From: Sialis fuliginosa
Lineage: Eukaryota; Arthropoda; Insecta; Megaloptera; Sialidae
NCBI GenBank assembly: GCA_961205875.1
Contig: OY540812.1
Span: forward strand, 23,073,098-23,137,097
DNA length: 64,000 bases
Direction: 5' to 3'
Below are positions 23,500-35,347 of this stretch, piece by piece (the first letter of the stretch is position 1; each line of letters opens with the position of its first letter). The notes beneath the pieces were generated by a model. The model saw nothing but the letters and a program-made list of their open reading frames with translations. It did no database searches and was not told the DNA's origin. Position numbers and translations under genes: made by a program.

Positions 23500-23870
23500 A
23501 TTCAGATTTAGATCCACATTTTACAAAATAACATTGAATATCTATTACAGATTTCGAAGACATAACATTTCCAATCTAGTACAAACATAAATGTCGATGG
23601 TGCATCAAAAGACACGGCAGGCAGAGTAAACATGATTAAAGTGTTCTGATTGGCGTAGGACAGTAGGAATCTGGAGGAGTCATGTCTTATCAAACATTCA
23701 GGGCGGCTGATGAAGCCGGCGCTTGGGGACCTCTGACCCGCCATACTCAAATATACCATTTATTTCAAATTGCTTCTCGTCAAAATCAACATATATTTGA
23801 TGTAAAGGTATACACGGAATGTATGCTATTTAATCCAATGGGAGACTCCATGTTTAAAAATACGAGAGTG
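23500..23870. promoter_or_regulatory. unique moderately GC-rich block
   Basis: Open on both strands for 64-83 codons (23508-23759 minus; 23682-23876 plus), with unique-looking complexity (GGCGGCTGATGAAGCCGG). Neither frame is recognised and each excludes the other. It could be a cis-regulatory element or, less likely, a small exon. Confidence 0.25.
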
Positions 23871-24158
23871 TATTGATGTTAGGTATTTTTTTATTTTAAT
23901 AATAAAACAAATATAAAGAAATTTATATTTGTTTTGGTGTATGTATGAAATGTTTTATATTTTCTTTTCTAAATTGTATCGTGCTTTTTGAATACGAATG
24001 TGAAATTCTTCAGGGATCTTTAAAAAATTATGGTCACAATCGAATAGCCATAAGTCTAGTACTTACCTACATACCCAAAAGACGAGACCACGAAATGTTA
24101 AAATATAATAATAAGTTCAAAAACAAAATAAATATTCTTAATTATGTATGTATGTATA

Positions 24159-26312
24159 TTAAGGTGGCCCCCATTTTTCAAAATGCGATTCTCGAAAGTC
24201 TTATGGTCTTATTTTATGCCAATAGATAAAAAACGACCCGTGACAAAGTTTGAAGTCAATCGAATAACTTTTACCCGGCGCGCAAGCCCCTCAAACTCAA
24301 AAAATGCCAAAATTTGATACTTCCACATATTTTTATGAAATTAAATGCATTAATTCTTAATGAAATTAATTATAATTTATTATTTTCTAAAAGTACATTA
24401 AATTACCTTTTCAACAAATGCAAATTCGAAAAAATCGAGCAAGAAATGGCGAAGTGAGAAGAATTTATTCGAAAAAATAAATGAAATTCGAACATTTAAT
24501 TTTTATTATATTTATAACTTAAAATTTTTAGATTTTGAATTTCCAATGACGTTGCAATGAATCATCTACGATTTTCGTCGACTTATCCATGTTTTAGCGC
24601 TTTAACAATTTTTTTTTTATTTTCGAAGAAACTTTGATATCGAAAAAAATGCTAATCCGACAACCACCGAAGATAAATACCAAAGATGATTAGACATTTT
24701 GTGCAGAATACAATTCGAAATCTCGCGGTTTGTTTCTGTGTAAGCGATAGTAGTTTTAATAAAAAAAATCAAATCATTATTTGGTGCTTCAACACTTATC
24801 GGGTATCAAAACCAGATTTTGACGTACAATTTAACCAAAAATATGGAAATTCGGCAACCTCCGAAGATAAATACCAAAAATGATTAGACATTTTGTGGAG
24901 AATACATTCCGAAATCTCGCGGTTTCTTTCTGTGTAAGCGAGAGCAGTTTTAATAAAAAATTCAAATAATTATTTGGTGCTTCAACACTTATCGGGTATC
25001 AAAACCAGATTTTGACGTACAATTTAAGCAAAAATATAGGAGGACCGAGAGTTCGTAATTTGTATCGGTTTGGGATTGTTCCACTTCCAGAAAAAGACTA
25101 ACATTACATTACAACATCATCTTCATGCCAGATTGGATGATAATGTTGTAATTCAGCATATATCTGATGATGAACGTGTGAAAATTATCGATTTTTGCTT
25201 GCTTGAATTGAAGAATGAAATATTTAAAGACGAGTTTCTTGAGTTAGTTATTCTTTTTCTGGAAGTGCAATAATCCCAAACTGATACAAATTACGAATTC
25301 CTGGTCCTACTCATCACGGCCAGATGAATGGCCAAGGCCATGTATGTCCTGAAAATTTTTCCTTTTCGAGAGAAATTTATTCTTGTAGCTCGCGAAAAAA
25401 GCCTTTTGCCGAATAATCTATTTTTTGTTTCAATTGTACGTAAAAGTCTGGTTTCGATATCCAATAAGTGTTGAAGCACCGAATAATTATTTGAATTTTT
25501 TTAAACTGCTATCGCTTACAGGGCTACACAGAAACAGATCGTGAGATTTCGGAATGTATTCTCCACAAAATGTCTAATCATCTTTGGTATTTATCTTCGG
25601 AGGTTGCCGAATTTCCATATTTTTGGTTAAATTGTACGTCAAAATCTGATTTTGATACCCGATAAGTGTTGAAGCACCAAATAATGGTTTGATTTTTTTT
25701 ATTAAAACTGCTATCGCTTACACAGAAACAAACCGCGAGATTTCGGATTGTATTCTGCACAAAATGTCTAATCATCTTTGGTATTTATCTTCGGTGGTTG
25801 TCGGATTAGGATTTTTTTCGACATCAAAGTTTCTTCGAAAATAAAAAAAAATTGTTAAAGTGCTAAAACATGGATAAGTCGACGAAAATCGTAGATGATT
25901 CATTGCAACGTCATTGGAAATTCAAAATCTAAAAATTTTAAGTTATAAATATAATAAAAATTAAATGTTCGAATTTCATTTTTTTTTCGAATAAATTCTT
26001 CTCACTTCGCCATTTCTTGCTCGATTTTTTCGAATTTGCATTTGTTGAAAAGGTAATTTAATGTACTTTTAGAAAATAAAAAATTATAATTAATTTCATT
26101 AAGAATTAATGCATTTAATTTCATAAAAATATGTGGAAGTATCAAATTTTGGCATTTTTTGAGTTTGAGGGGCTTGCGCGCCGGGTAAAAGTTATTCGAT
26201 TGACTTCAAACTTTGTCACGGGTCGTTTTTTATCTATTGGCATAAAATAAGACCATAAGACCTTTGAAAATCAGACAACGAAATTTCTCCATAGAGCTCC
26301 GGGCCACCTTAA
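24159..26312. mobile_element. 2.15-kb foldback element with repeated arms
   Basis: TTAAGGTGGCC at 24159 and GGCCACCTTAA ending at 26312 bound an inverted repeat whose arms (about 24200-25036 and 25430-26270) are nearly identical reverse complements. Each arm contains the same direct repeat with 194-bp period (CCGAAGATAAATACC at 24667 and 24861; mirrored at 25600 and 25794). A further inverted pair (25041-25098 with 25250-25306) sits in the centre. The TTAA at each end would suit a piggyBac-type target, but this is not proven. A transcript would make a dsRNA of more than 800 bp. Confidence 0.85.
25098..25249 (+). other. central open segment of the foldback, possible captured fragment
   Basis: Lies inside the nested inverted repeat and is absent from the arms. 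It is open in one frame of 67 codons (25070-25273), rich in acidic and aliphatic residues (QHISDDERVKIIDFCLLELK), and less A/T-skewed in its codons than the background. I recognise no family. It may be a captured gene fragment or a remnant of the element's own protein. Confidence 0.35.
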
Positions 26313-26320
26313 TGTATATA

Positions 26321-27037
26321 GGGGAGAGTGGGGTAATTACGAACATTTAAGATTAATTATTAAATTAATTTATACCAATAGATGTATTGTTTTTTATAAT
26401 TTTTATATAATCTAGTAGTTATAAATATTAACATTAATAAAAAAACCTTTGGTGTTTTTGATTACTTGACTAGCATGGGGTAGTCACGAACAGTGGGATA
26501 ATTAAACCTACTTGGTTCAAAAGTCACAGCGAAAGCCTCTGGATGTACTTTGACCATTGGTACACTTATCATGTGCCCATAAACTGCACGTAGCATATTA
26601 CCTAATCTTCAACAGGATGATCTAAATATTTTCCATAACAATAACAAAAATAGTTATTTTCTTTATCAACATCATTTTCTCTTTTTTTCTATTTGGTATT
26701 TCATCAGTCTTCTTCATTTGGTTATTCTCTTTAAAATTACTGCGATTACTCGCACTTTCTAGTTTTAGTTTTTATCAGTCTTTTTTTTTAACCCATTTAA
26801 TTCGCTCGTCACTGCTCCACGAGCTTGAAAAAAAACAGTATTTTTTTGGCTTTTATTATAATAAAAAATATATCAAATATGATATAAAAATAGAATTAAG
26901 CTTACTTTGTATTGTGAGCGTGATTTATATACACTGAACGTTAACGGTTCGATAATAGACATAGTCGGTAAGTGCAGAGAGAACATTAGTTTTCCTCTTA
27001 TAATACACTGAAACCACTGAATAACCCCACTCTCTCC
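26321..27037. mobile_element. non-autonomous element with GGGGAGAGTGGGGT ends
   Basis: Starts GGGGAGAGTGGGGTAATTAC and ends AATAACCCCACTCTCTCC, about 16 bp of inverted terminal repeat. It begins 8 bp after the foldback ends. No long open frame. GAGAGTGGGG ends are common in insect repeats; superfamily not assigned. Confidence 0.6.
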
Positions 27038-27923
27038 TTCCTATGATTAACTATAGTTTCACTGATTATTGGCTACTGATAATGAACTATACAACTGGAA
27101 CCAGCTCCATGAAGTTTTTAGTTCAAGATCTCCAAATATTATCGTCAAGTAAGCTGACCCCACTCCAATAAAATGCTTTCTCTCTGCGTTACCTATAATG
27201 AAATTATATGGAATAATGGAAAGGATACCTGCCTCACAACAGACACTATATTAACAAGAAATTTACTTATAAATAAAATACGTTCTAGATTATATAACAA
27301 ACATTATACTTAAGACTATTTTGAAGTTTCTGTTAATTTATTATTTCAGAGTAATATGTCCCAAATAGGTACCCGACATTTCAAGAGTTAGTTAAATTCA
27401 ATATGATTATTAGATAATCTCAAAGATATCAAAAGGACTTCAGATCTTTAGCTCTAGGGGCATATAATGTAAACTTGTATGTACTTCATAGAATAGACGC
27501 ACCCCAATGTATTATAATTATTTGTGAGACGTACACATACGAGTACAACAACTATATTTATTTCCTATCATTTAATTAAACAGTACGTAAGTAATATAGA
27601 AAAGTAAAAATGAAATAAATAAAATACGTTTTAGTTGATTACAAGTTAATTAAAAACAGTAATATTAATTATTTTCACGCCCGCCTTTTCCATATATTAT
27701 AGAGAACCGTTTAGATTAATGTATGATAACAATATTAATGAAGGTAATTGTAATTTATGATATAAAAAATAAATAATGTATTTTATAATAAAATAGGTAC
27801 ATTGTAAATAGAACATTTTTTTTCAGAACTCCATATAGGAATAACGTTACTTGCATTTACTGTAACGCTCGATGATCAATAATAAATATACAGAATGCAT
27901 ATCCTATATCTTAACTAATATCC
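27038..27923. other. AT-rich non-coding stretch
   Basis: No gene and no bounded repeat seen. ATAACGTTACTTGCATTTACTGTAACG near 27840 has a short inverted GTTAC word. Confidence 0.6.
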
Positions 27924-28238
27924 GGTATTATAAACGAGCTAACAAAATTTGCAAGCTGCAAGTACTTTCAAATGGGATATCAAACTTATCTGACAGTTCC
28001 CGTGAAGTTTCATGAAGTGTTTGACAAGTTTCGCGCACGCGTGGTAAATGGACACCAATGGTATTAAAACAGTGGTAATATTATGAAAACTATTTTGTAC
28101 GGTTAGAGTCGCCAACTGTTTTATAATAAGTTGAAGCATTGCTCTAAATTTCATAACTAATCCATAGATACTGTTACAGAATTAATACCTCATTTGAAAG
28201 ATTACAAGCTTGCAAATTTGTTAGCTCCTTTATAATAT
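27924..28238. mobile_element. 315-bp MITE with GAGCTAACAAA ends
   Basis: Both ends read TATTATAAA(C/G)GAGCTAACAAA inward, then TTTGCAAGCT and TTTCAAATG, about 50 bp in all with few mismatches. The centre (TTTCGCGCACGCGTGG) is non-coding. The 71- and 75-codon minus frames are incidental. Confidence 0.7.
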
Positions 28239-28739
28239 AGTATATAAGAGATCTGAAATAGCATGGTTTTTTGCTTTGTTTTTGAAGATTTTTTTGTAGC
28301 AGGATCATTTTTAAATTGCACACTCTATCACTGTTTGCACAAAGTTGGGAGATGATTTTTGCCGAATATAATATAAAAATTCGGGAAAAATATGATTTCA
28401 TAAATATTATGCAAAATATAAAACGACTGGAACTATATTTTTTTTACAGATTACATGAAATATTGATATAATGTATTGTTTTGTGTATCGTAGGTATATA
28501 ACTTTTTTTTATTTTAGAAAAATCAATAAACATTACTGTCGAATTATAGTATAAACATAATATTATACGTATATACTAACTTTTTATTTAAAAAGTCTAG
28601 CATTGTAGAGGTAAATTTCTTTTTCCTGATATCAATTTTATTTTATAGACATACCCATTGCCTATATATACATACATATATTTTCCAATACTGCAGTATT
28701 TTACAGCACATAATACATACAATTTTCCAGTTTTTCGTT

Positions 28740-28990
28740 ACGTCTACGTATACCGGGCGCGCACACATTATATGATTGAAGATCAATTTTAAACCGCGTA
28801 ACTGTGAGTGTTACATAACACAGAGAGGCGGGAAGGTGCCTTTGGGGTCCCGGGGGACTCCGCCACGGCATACATATCCACAGATAGAACAAGTAACACC
28901 TTCTGAATTGACGTGCGTGGTGAAAAGCTTCTCAAGTGTTTTCACCCCTTTACCCCATCTTCTTGTTCTTATTCACCCCTTGTCTTCGAA
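28740..28990. promoter_or_regulatory. GC-richer island with perfect COE/EBF-type site
   Basis: TCCCGGGGGA at 28848-28857 fits TCCCNNGGGA exactly. It is flanked by AGGCGGGAAGGTGCC and a CCGCCACGG block. Two overlapping opposite-strand frames (63 and 74 codons) are not convincing. Likely single copy. Confidence 0.4.
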
Positions 28991-29199
28991 GTTTCTATGA
29001 TGAGCAAACGAAAATTTAGTTACAGAAGTAGTTAAACTCTGTTTATACGCATCTTGGTTTTAACTTCTTTTAGTTGTGTTCGTAAAGCTTTGGAAATTGA
29101 ATTTGCAAAGGTGTTATGTGACTTGTTGAAACGCTAACACAACTATACTCTATAAAATTAAGGTTTGTATTTAAATGCAACAAAAATTTGAAGCATACA

Positions 29200-29522
29200 T
29201 TTTGTACACTCGAACATTTTTAATATTTTGCACTGAATGATCCCACTGATGTTTTGATATTTTTAATGCCCTTTTTTGATGATTAGTTATTACATATTTT
29301 TGGTATATTTATTGTGAATTTAGTGATTTTCTGTATTTTAACCTAACCAAAACTAGCAAACCTCCCTTCGCCTCAATAGATTGCCCTAACATTCTGAATA
29401 ACTATGTAAATACGTGATTTTTGACAAAATTTAGTACAAAGCATTATTTATCTTCGTGTACAAAGTGCATACTATCAAATTTTTAGTGCAAAGTACTAAA
29501 ATTTATGTTCGAGTGTACAAAA
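29200..29522. mobile_element. MITE with TACACTCGAACAT ends (Tc1/mariner type)
   Basis: TTTTGTACACTCGAACAT at the left and its complement at the right. If TA (29205-29206, 29516-29517) is the target, the element is 29207-29515, starting CACTCGAACAT. Further paired words (TTTTGCAC / GTGCAAAG) lie inside. Non-coding. Confidence 0.7.
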
Positions 29523-29528
29523 TAAAAC

Positions 29529-29723
29529 TATCGTGCCGGTATCGGTCCGGTCTCGCTCCTGTCAAATATTCAGTATAGTATCTGTATATATACTGTAGGT
29601 ACCGGAGCGTGATTGGACCGAGACCTAAGCGATACCTATAGTGTGAATGGTTTCATTGTTTATTGTATATTTATATTTGATTGGGGCGAGACTGGACCGA
29701 GACCGGAGCTGGACTGGCACGAT
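29529..29723. mobile_element. 195-bp palindromic MITE, GGTCTCG-rich
   Basis: Ends TATCGTGCC(G/A)GT are inverted, and CGGTCTCG/CGAGACC words recur inside (29545, about 29615, 29690). It starts 6 bp after the preceding MITE. Unusually GC-rich for a mobile element in this window. Confidence 0.65.
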
Positions 29724-30571
29724 AATCTGGATCGACCCTAATTCATCTATTCAGTAGCTTAACTATATACGTTATGTTCTCTCTAAAATGTACTTATGTA
29801 TGTTTCTTCGACGTGTAAAGGGAAAATCCTTTATGGAAATTTTACTTACGGTTTTACTACTCATTAAATAATTTACGATAAATTAAGTAATTTTACTTTA
29901 GTTAATTATACTCAATAATACTCATTATACATTAATAATAATATTAATGTTGAACCTGAAAACTTTAGTCTAATATTAATAATATTAAAAAAGATAAAAC
30001 AAATTGCTGTGACCCCTATCAAGAGTTTTTTTATACATTATTATACATAACCAAATACCTTGAAAACTGTTCGTTATCCCGAAAAATGTTTCAAATATAC
30101 ATTTTTTTTTTACAACTTTTGGTAATGTAAATTTTTTTTTTTGGCATTAATTTGCATATGCAGCCAGTTAATTTTTCACAAACCCGTCACCTGACGTGGA
30201 TTACAGAAGGAATAGGATTTGCCCTGGAGAAATCAGGGCAGGTGACGTATACGAGACCCGGAAATCATAGGTTCGGCCCCCAAGTTCACACATTGGGATT
30301 TTTATATCTAACTTAACCTATACTCGCTCATAGATAATGTAAAATATTTTTCTTCTTTTTACCAACCGGTTCAAAATAAATAAAGCAAATGATTATACTC
30401 GTAAAATTTTTTTTTTGAAAAAATGAAAAGAACATAAATAAAAGATAATAATATTCTCTATAACTTTTAATTTAAAACATTTTTTTCTACTACACACCGT
30501 CTCAAAAAGTCATTATCTTCACAGATAGGAAGTGCACGTGTACAGTACTGTACAGTATACAAGAACTTTAA
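29724..30571. other. AT-rich non-coding stretch
   Basis: Mostly A/T tracts. 30185-30290 is less AT-rich, with a tRNA-T-arm-like GGTTCGGCCCCC, but no A-box or cloverleaf could be found, so no RNA gene is called. It might be an old tRNA-derived SINE. Confidence 0.45.
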
Positions 30572-30735
30572 ATTTAAAATTTCATGTTTTGTAAATTTCA
30601 TCGTTTGGGCTATGAATCGTTCACAAACCGACAGACATTACCTATGTATATGCGTTAAGTTAATGGCTGCATTCGATTCAAGTACTCTCAAAACGTGCAA
30701 TTCCATTAAAACCTCGAGTTCGAATTTTAAATGAA
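30572..30735 (+). repeat. dispersed repeat family 6
   Basis: Collinear with 49130-49290: TTTCATCGTTT(G)GGCT..GA(T)TCGTTCACAAAC, then GATTCAAG.ACTCTCAAAACGTG.AATT. Family class unknown, no coding frame. Confidence 0.6.
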
Positions 30736-30854
30736 TGACTATTAATTGTATTAAACAATTATACCTAGATTAATTAATTATACAAAAGTATGCATAGCGC
30801 TATTCTCACATATTTATAACTTGACAACTTGGCACGTAAAATGTCATTTACTAT

Positions 30855-31589
30855 CTATAGGTATGCATATATGTATATGCTTTGTTGATAGGTAGCAGAC
30901 TTTTCCATCACTTTTACGATAGAAACATCGCATTCTGATTTGTTTACTTTATATGAAACGGGCACTTTCAAATACCTCTCTATACACGCACGAAAGCCTT
31001 TCAAAAGAAACATACCCTCGATATCTGAGACAATCTTAATACAAGTATCTATCTCACTGTTTGATACATATATGTACATACATACCTACATACATAGTAG
31101 GTAAATATACTTTATACGTAAATATATCTATACGTTAACTCAGTAGCGTACCGTATTTTTCTACAGTCCGAAGTAGATGGCATCCCCCCTGCTACACTAT
31201 ATGCTAAATATGAAAATTGAAGACCTTTTTTTTCGTTACCACCTCAGATTTACAGTACCCAATTCATAATTTTACGCCTTCTATTAAAATGATGACTTTT
31301 TTTATATAATTTTAAATTTATATATGTACTTAATTATTTTCTGGTACTTGTCTATTACTTATCTATTATATATAAGATATTATCAGCGCCAATGTGAGTA
31401 AAGTGTGTACTATTAGTTTAAATATTTATTATTGTAGACCGAAAAACAAAAACTTTATTTTACAATATAACTTCAATCCAAAAATTAAAATAAAAACAAT
31501 TGCAATTTTTCAAAGCTTAACTCTAACAAAGGTAAAATATTGTTCTCGATTAAAGTTTCAATGGCATTAAAATAAATAAAATTTGAATA
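30855..31589. other. AT-rich stretch with repeat debris
   Basis: CAGTAGCGTACC at about 31141 resembles the left end of the hAT MITE at 43437, but its partner end is not found. ATAC microsatellite-like words lie at 31060-31100. A 74-codon minus frame (30855-31079) has no family. Confidence 0.4.
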
Positions 31590-31618
31590 CGCGGACGAAG
31601 CCATGGGCGGGTAACTAG
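31590..31618 (+). mobile_element. Helitron-like 3' terminus
   Basis: ACGCGGACGAAGCCATGGG...TAACTAG then TT. The pattern matches the 3' ends of insect Helitron-derived repeats. The 5' end was not located. Confidence 0.5.
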
Positions 31619-31739
31619 TTAATTATAAAATATTATCACATTAACGTATACATTTAACGTTTTATTAAGAATACCTAAATGTACTTGCACATTGCACACG
31701 TATTTAAAGGCTACTTGGCACAAAGTATAAGTGAAGACT

Positions 31740-31890
31740 CAGAGAGACCATGCGTCACGGGTCCCAGGGGACCCGGCGGCGATGCACGTTATCGAACACA
31801 CATCACTGCGGTCCGGGATATTTGCATGGACGGGTCCCGTCCGTAATCACATTTGCAAACTCCAGCAGTTATAGTCTGTTGTTGTAGTTC
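31740..31890. promoter_or_regulatory. GC-richer island with perfect COE/EBF-type site and octamer
   Basis: TCCCAGGGGA at 31762-31771 fits TCCCNNGGGA and sits in an extended palindrome GGGTCCCAGGGGACCC. ATTTGCAT (31820-31827) and a second palindrome ACGGGTCCCGT (31830-31840) follow. No terminal repeats. Confidence 0.4.
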
Positions 31891-32507
31891 CGATTTGTAT
31901 ACATACAATAAGTTCTTAACTTTGTTTATTGAAGGTTGTTGGGTTCTTTGATAGGTTTTTTTTATAGATATTTCATCGTGACTAGATATTGTGCTGGTCA
32001 CGTCAGTATTTTTTTTTACTCAACTCCGCGTTGGGCCACACTCGTAACCCGATTTTATGTATATTAAAATTTAGAAAGTTTAATGTTTTAATTTAAATAT
32101 GACAAAGTGAAATTTTATTATTCGATTTAAAATAACTAATGAAAATATTTTTTTCGTATGATTCGTTTTGATCAAATATTTTATTTTCGCGTTAAGATTG
32201 CTAAAAATTTTTAAAAGTAAAACTAGTTTTATTGAATATTTTGGCTGGAGTTATAATTACCGAACATTTCTTATTTGTATCTTCGAAATATAACTCACGA
32301 TTGGCAAAAATATACTCAAAATTTGAACATCGTTTCATTACTTGACATAATATAACCAATTTTGAAAATTTTTGTACTTGTATATAAGTTTTTTTTTTAA
32401 CAATTTAATAATTGTACTAATGTAATATATGGTATATTTTTATAAATATACACACTATTATATTATAAAAATATAAAACACCTGTATGATATTTAAATTG
32501 CTTAGTC

Positions 32508-32850
32508 TTAAGGGGTCTGCATAAGCTTGAAAATTCAAAAATTCAATTCGATTTGTTTTACTGCATAGTTTTATAGCCTATTAGGGTCTTAATTTTCATT
32601 TGCACCAACGATTTTACAAAAATTTCTCAAATTGACCGAGATATGACAATTTTAGTGAAGTGTCGCATCTCCAGTATAAGTAGTAAAGTGTATTAGAACT
32701 CAATTACTTTTGCGATTATCTCGAAACTATGTTTTATAAAACGGTGAAAGTCGTAAGTATATCAAAATCTATTCGTCCGATTCACTTCAAAGGAAAGAGC
32801 ATAGCTTATAACATTTTCTCCCGGATGACTGGGTGGTTTTATTGATATGT
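32508..32850. mobile_element. probable repeat with TTAAGGGGTCTGC start
   Basis: TTAAGGGGTCTGCATAAGC at the left recalls the TTAAGGTGGCC end at 24159. The body (AAATTGACCGAGATATGAC; TTATCTCGAAACTATG) has the look of dispersed insect repeats, but no right end was found. Confidence 0.35.
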
Positions 32851-33375
32851 TAACCCATTTGTTAATAACAAATGATTAAAATGTTTTTTTTACAGCCTGC
32901 AATTTTCGCAATTTTCAAAATTTCTAAAAAAACATCAGGTCATGCTGAAGTTTCATTATTGTACTATACAAGTGCATTATTTTATTTTCTATTTAAATCC
33001 ACCCTAGTTGTCATAATCATCTACACCAGCAGAGATGATGGCACTTTCTTTATATAATAATAACTTAATTTTTATTTATATATTGTGTTTCTCTCGAAAT
33101 TTTTTATTAATATTTTTCAATAAAAAAACACTCGAACTTGGAAAAACTATGTATTAATTGTGTGCAAAATCCTGACCTCGTCATCCCAATATTATAGTCA
33201 GAAAAAAATATTAAAAACCTACCTGTTTTATTTTTGTTCCGTAAGTTTATGCAAATCCCTTAAAAGTCAGGGTGTTTGATACCATAACATAAAACTAACA
33301 GTAAAGTGAATCAAAGTTTTATAAATAGACTATTTAATGTTAAAATATTTGCTTTGGCTTCAAATGTCTTTAAAT

Positions 33376-33530
33376 ACTGTAAGGTTGGCCTAGAGTTGGC
33401 CCAATCTTGAGTAAAGAATAGGTGACCTGAAACTCGATATCTGAAGGTTGGCCTAATCTTGGATGAAGAATCTATAGGTGGCCGAAGTTCGGTATTTAAA
33501 GGTTGACCTAGACTGGAACCAATATCGAAA
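33376..33530. repeat. three-unit degenerate minisatellite
   Basis: AAGGTTGGCCTAG/A starts at 33381, 33444 and 33499, so units are about 55-63 bp, each followed by CTTG.(A/G)T(G)AAGAAT and a GGTGGCC-type word. An 80-codon minus frame runs through it but shows no repeat-protein logic. Confidence 0.6.
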
Positions 33531-33879
33531 AAACAACACTTGCAACCCAACATTGGGCCAAGCTTGGACCCATCGTTAAGGCTGGCATTTTCTACATGGG
33601 TAGTTAATAAATGATAGATATTGTCTTGATATAATTAAATCGTCATCACTATCGTTGTGGTGGAGATATGGTACCTACGTTTTTAGAACAACTGAAACTA
33701 TGAGAAAATTATAATAGATAAAAGAAAACTATATAAGAACTTACATTGAATAATTGAGTTACAAACAATAAAATCATAGACTTCCTGATCAGCATTTATA
33801 CATATTGTATATGATTGCATATACAAATAGCAGCACTGGTAGATGTTGCATGTCTACATGCATTTACATGCACCTCGAG

Positions 33880-34000
33880 CCTTATGTCACGTCACGTCAC
33901 TGGTAATTATATTTGTCAAATGAAGTACACACGATTGCCGTCGTGTAGCGCCATAGTCGACATGCGATCGAGGTTAACACAGAGGTAAAATAATTATTTG
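33880..34000. promoter_or_regulatory. small GC-richer island
   Basis: Starts with a GTCAC triple (TGTCACGTCACGTCACTGG), then GATTGCCGTCGTGTAGCGCC and GACATGCGATCGAGG. No repeats at its ends. Confidence 0.25.
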
Positions 34001-34291
34001 TTTGTGTGTAAACTTACGCACTTTATGAGCTTTACAGAAGTGCTTTTTATCTGATTCATGTAGCACGTATGAGACATGTTTTTTTGTTTTATTTGAATTG
34101 CTCAGAGTATAATATGACTAAATCTACTTTATGTTAAAAAATATTTATGATATATAGGTAAAATTAAACTTTTCACAATATATACATTTGCAGAACAAGC
34201 TAATATTCCAAATTGTATATATCTCCTCTTCCCCTACAAGCAAGTTTTTTCTTATTAAAAACTTATTTTGCGTGCAAATGGTAGTTAAACT

Positions 34292-34459
34292 CAGTGGTGA
34301 GCTATAAACAAAATGTTAATTATATATTATTATATGATTTAATTATAAAAATAATACATATACCGTATATGAAAACGGTCACTAAGAAGAACAAGGGGCT
34401 CGCAAATTATAGAAAAATTTAATGAAGGGCTCGCGCGAGCCCCTTTCAGCTTACCACTG
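34292..34459. mobile_element. 168-bp hAT MITE with perfect 8-bp target duplication
   Basis: Begins CAGTGGTGAGCTATAAAC and ends AGCTTACCACTG. GTTAAACT flanks it exactly at 34284-34291 and 34460-34467. A GGGCTCGCGCGAGCCCC palindrome lies near the right end. Non-autonomous. Too short for a protein. Confidence 0.9.
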
Positions 34460-35093
34460 GTTAAACTTGATTATTATTAATAGTACCTATAAATGTGATA
34501 ATGATATGACAGTTAGAAAGTTAATCATAACGTATAAACTATCGTCTGGTGGTGGGAAAATGGTGGGCAGGGAAAATATAATAGTTTGGAAAGATTATAG
34601 GTATGTTTTGAGATTTTTACTAAAATTCCAAAATACTTAAAATTTTCACTTTTGAGTGGTACTGAAATTTAGTAAAAAATGAAATAGTAAAAAATTAAAT
34701 TATTAGATACTTTTATTTTTAGTTGCCATATTAAATTCATATATCTATTCTAAATGTTAAGACTGTCATGAATTTTCATAATGATTTGATTTTTGAATAT
34801 CATACGAGAACAAAGAACAACACTAACATATCTGAAAATTAATTTAAGTTTGAATTTTAGTTTATTCAATTTCGAATTTTTATTAAGCACTCTGGGCTAA
34901 TAATATCAGGTGCTCTTGTTTTTTTCTTTTTTTTTGTTATTTATCAGTTTTAATTTTTTGTATAATATATACAATGAAAATTAATCTCGTTTAAAAATTA
35001 CGAAACTGTAAAGTTTAAAAAAAAATTAATTGTAATGCCGTGTTTAGATCAAAAAGATAAAACACCAACACGGTGTTTTTAAAACACTTACGT

Positions 35094-35347
35094 CCAGTAT
35101 TATCAAGTTTAACTAAATGCTCCTTTAACTAACTGTCGTATTATTAACAGAACCAAGCATAATATATTTAATCAAATGGGTTTTTAATTCTCTACACTAT
35201 GTTTTTACAACGCATATTATACATTTTATTTATTACATTTTTCATTGAGAGCCTTAAATTTGATCTAAATCACGTTTGTAATATACAAAATTTAGGTTAA
35301 AGGAGCATTTAGCATTAAAGGAGCTTTAAATTGGTTGATAATACCGG
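35094..35347. mobile_element. 254-bp MITE with GTATTATCA ends
   Basis: Left end CCAGTATTATCAAGTTTAAC and right end GTTGATAATACCGGG are inverted, followed by ATGCTCCTTTAAC / GTTAAAGGAGCAT pairs. Non-coding. Target duplication not clear. Confidence 0.65.

Noticed and set aside
30180-30300. tRNA-like B-box GGTTCGGCCCCC
   Set aside because: No A-box at proper distance and no cloverleaf stems; at most an old SINE remnant.
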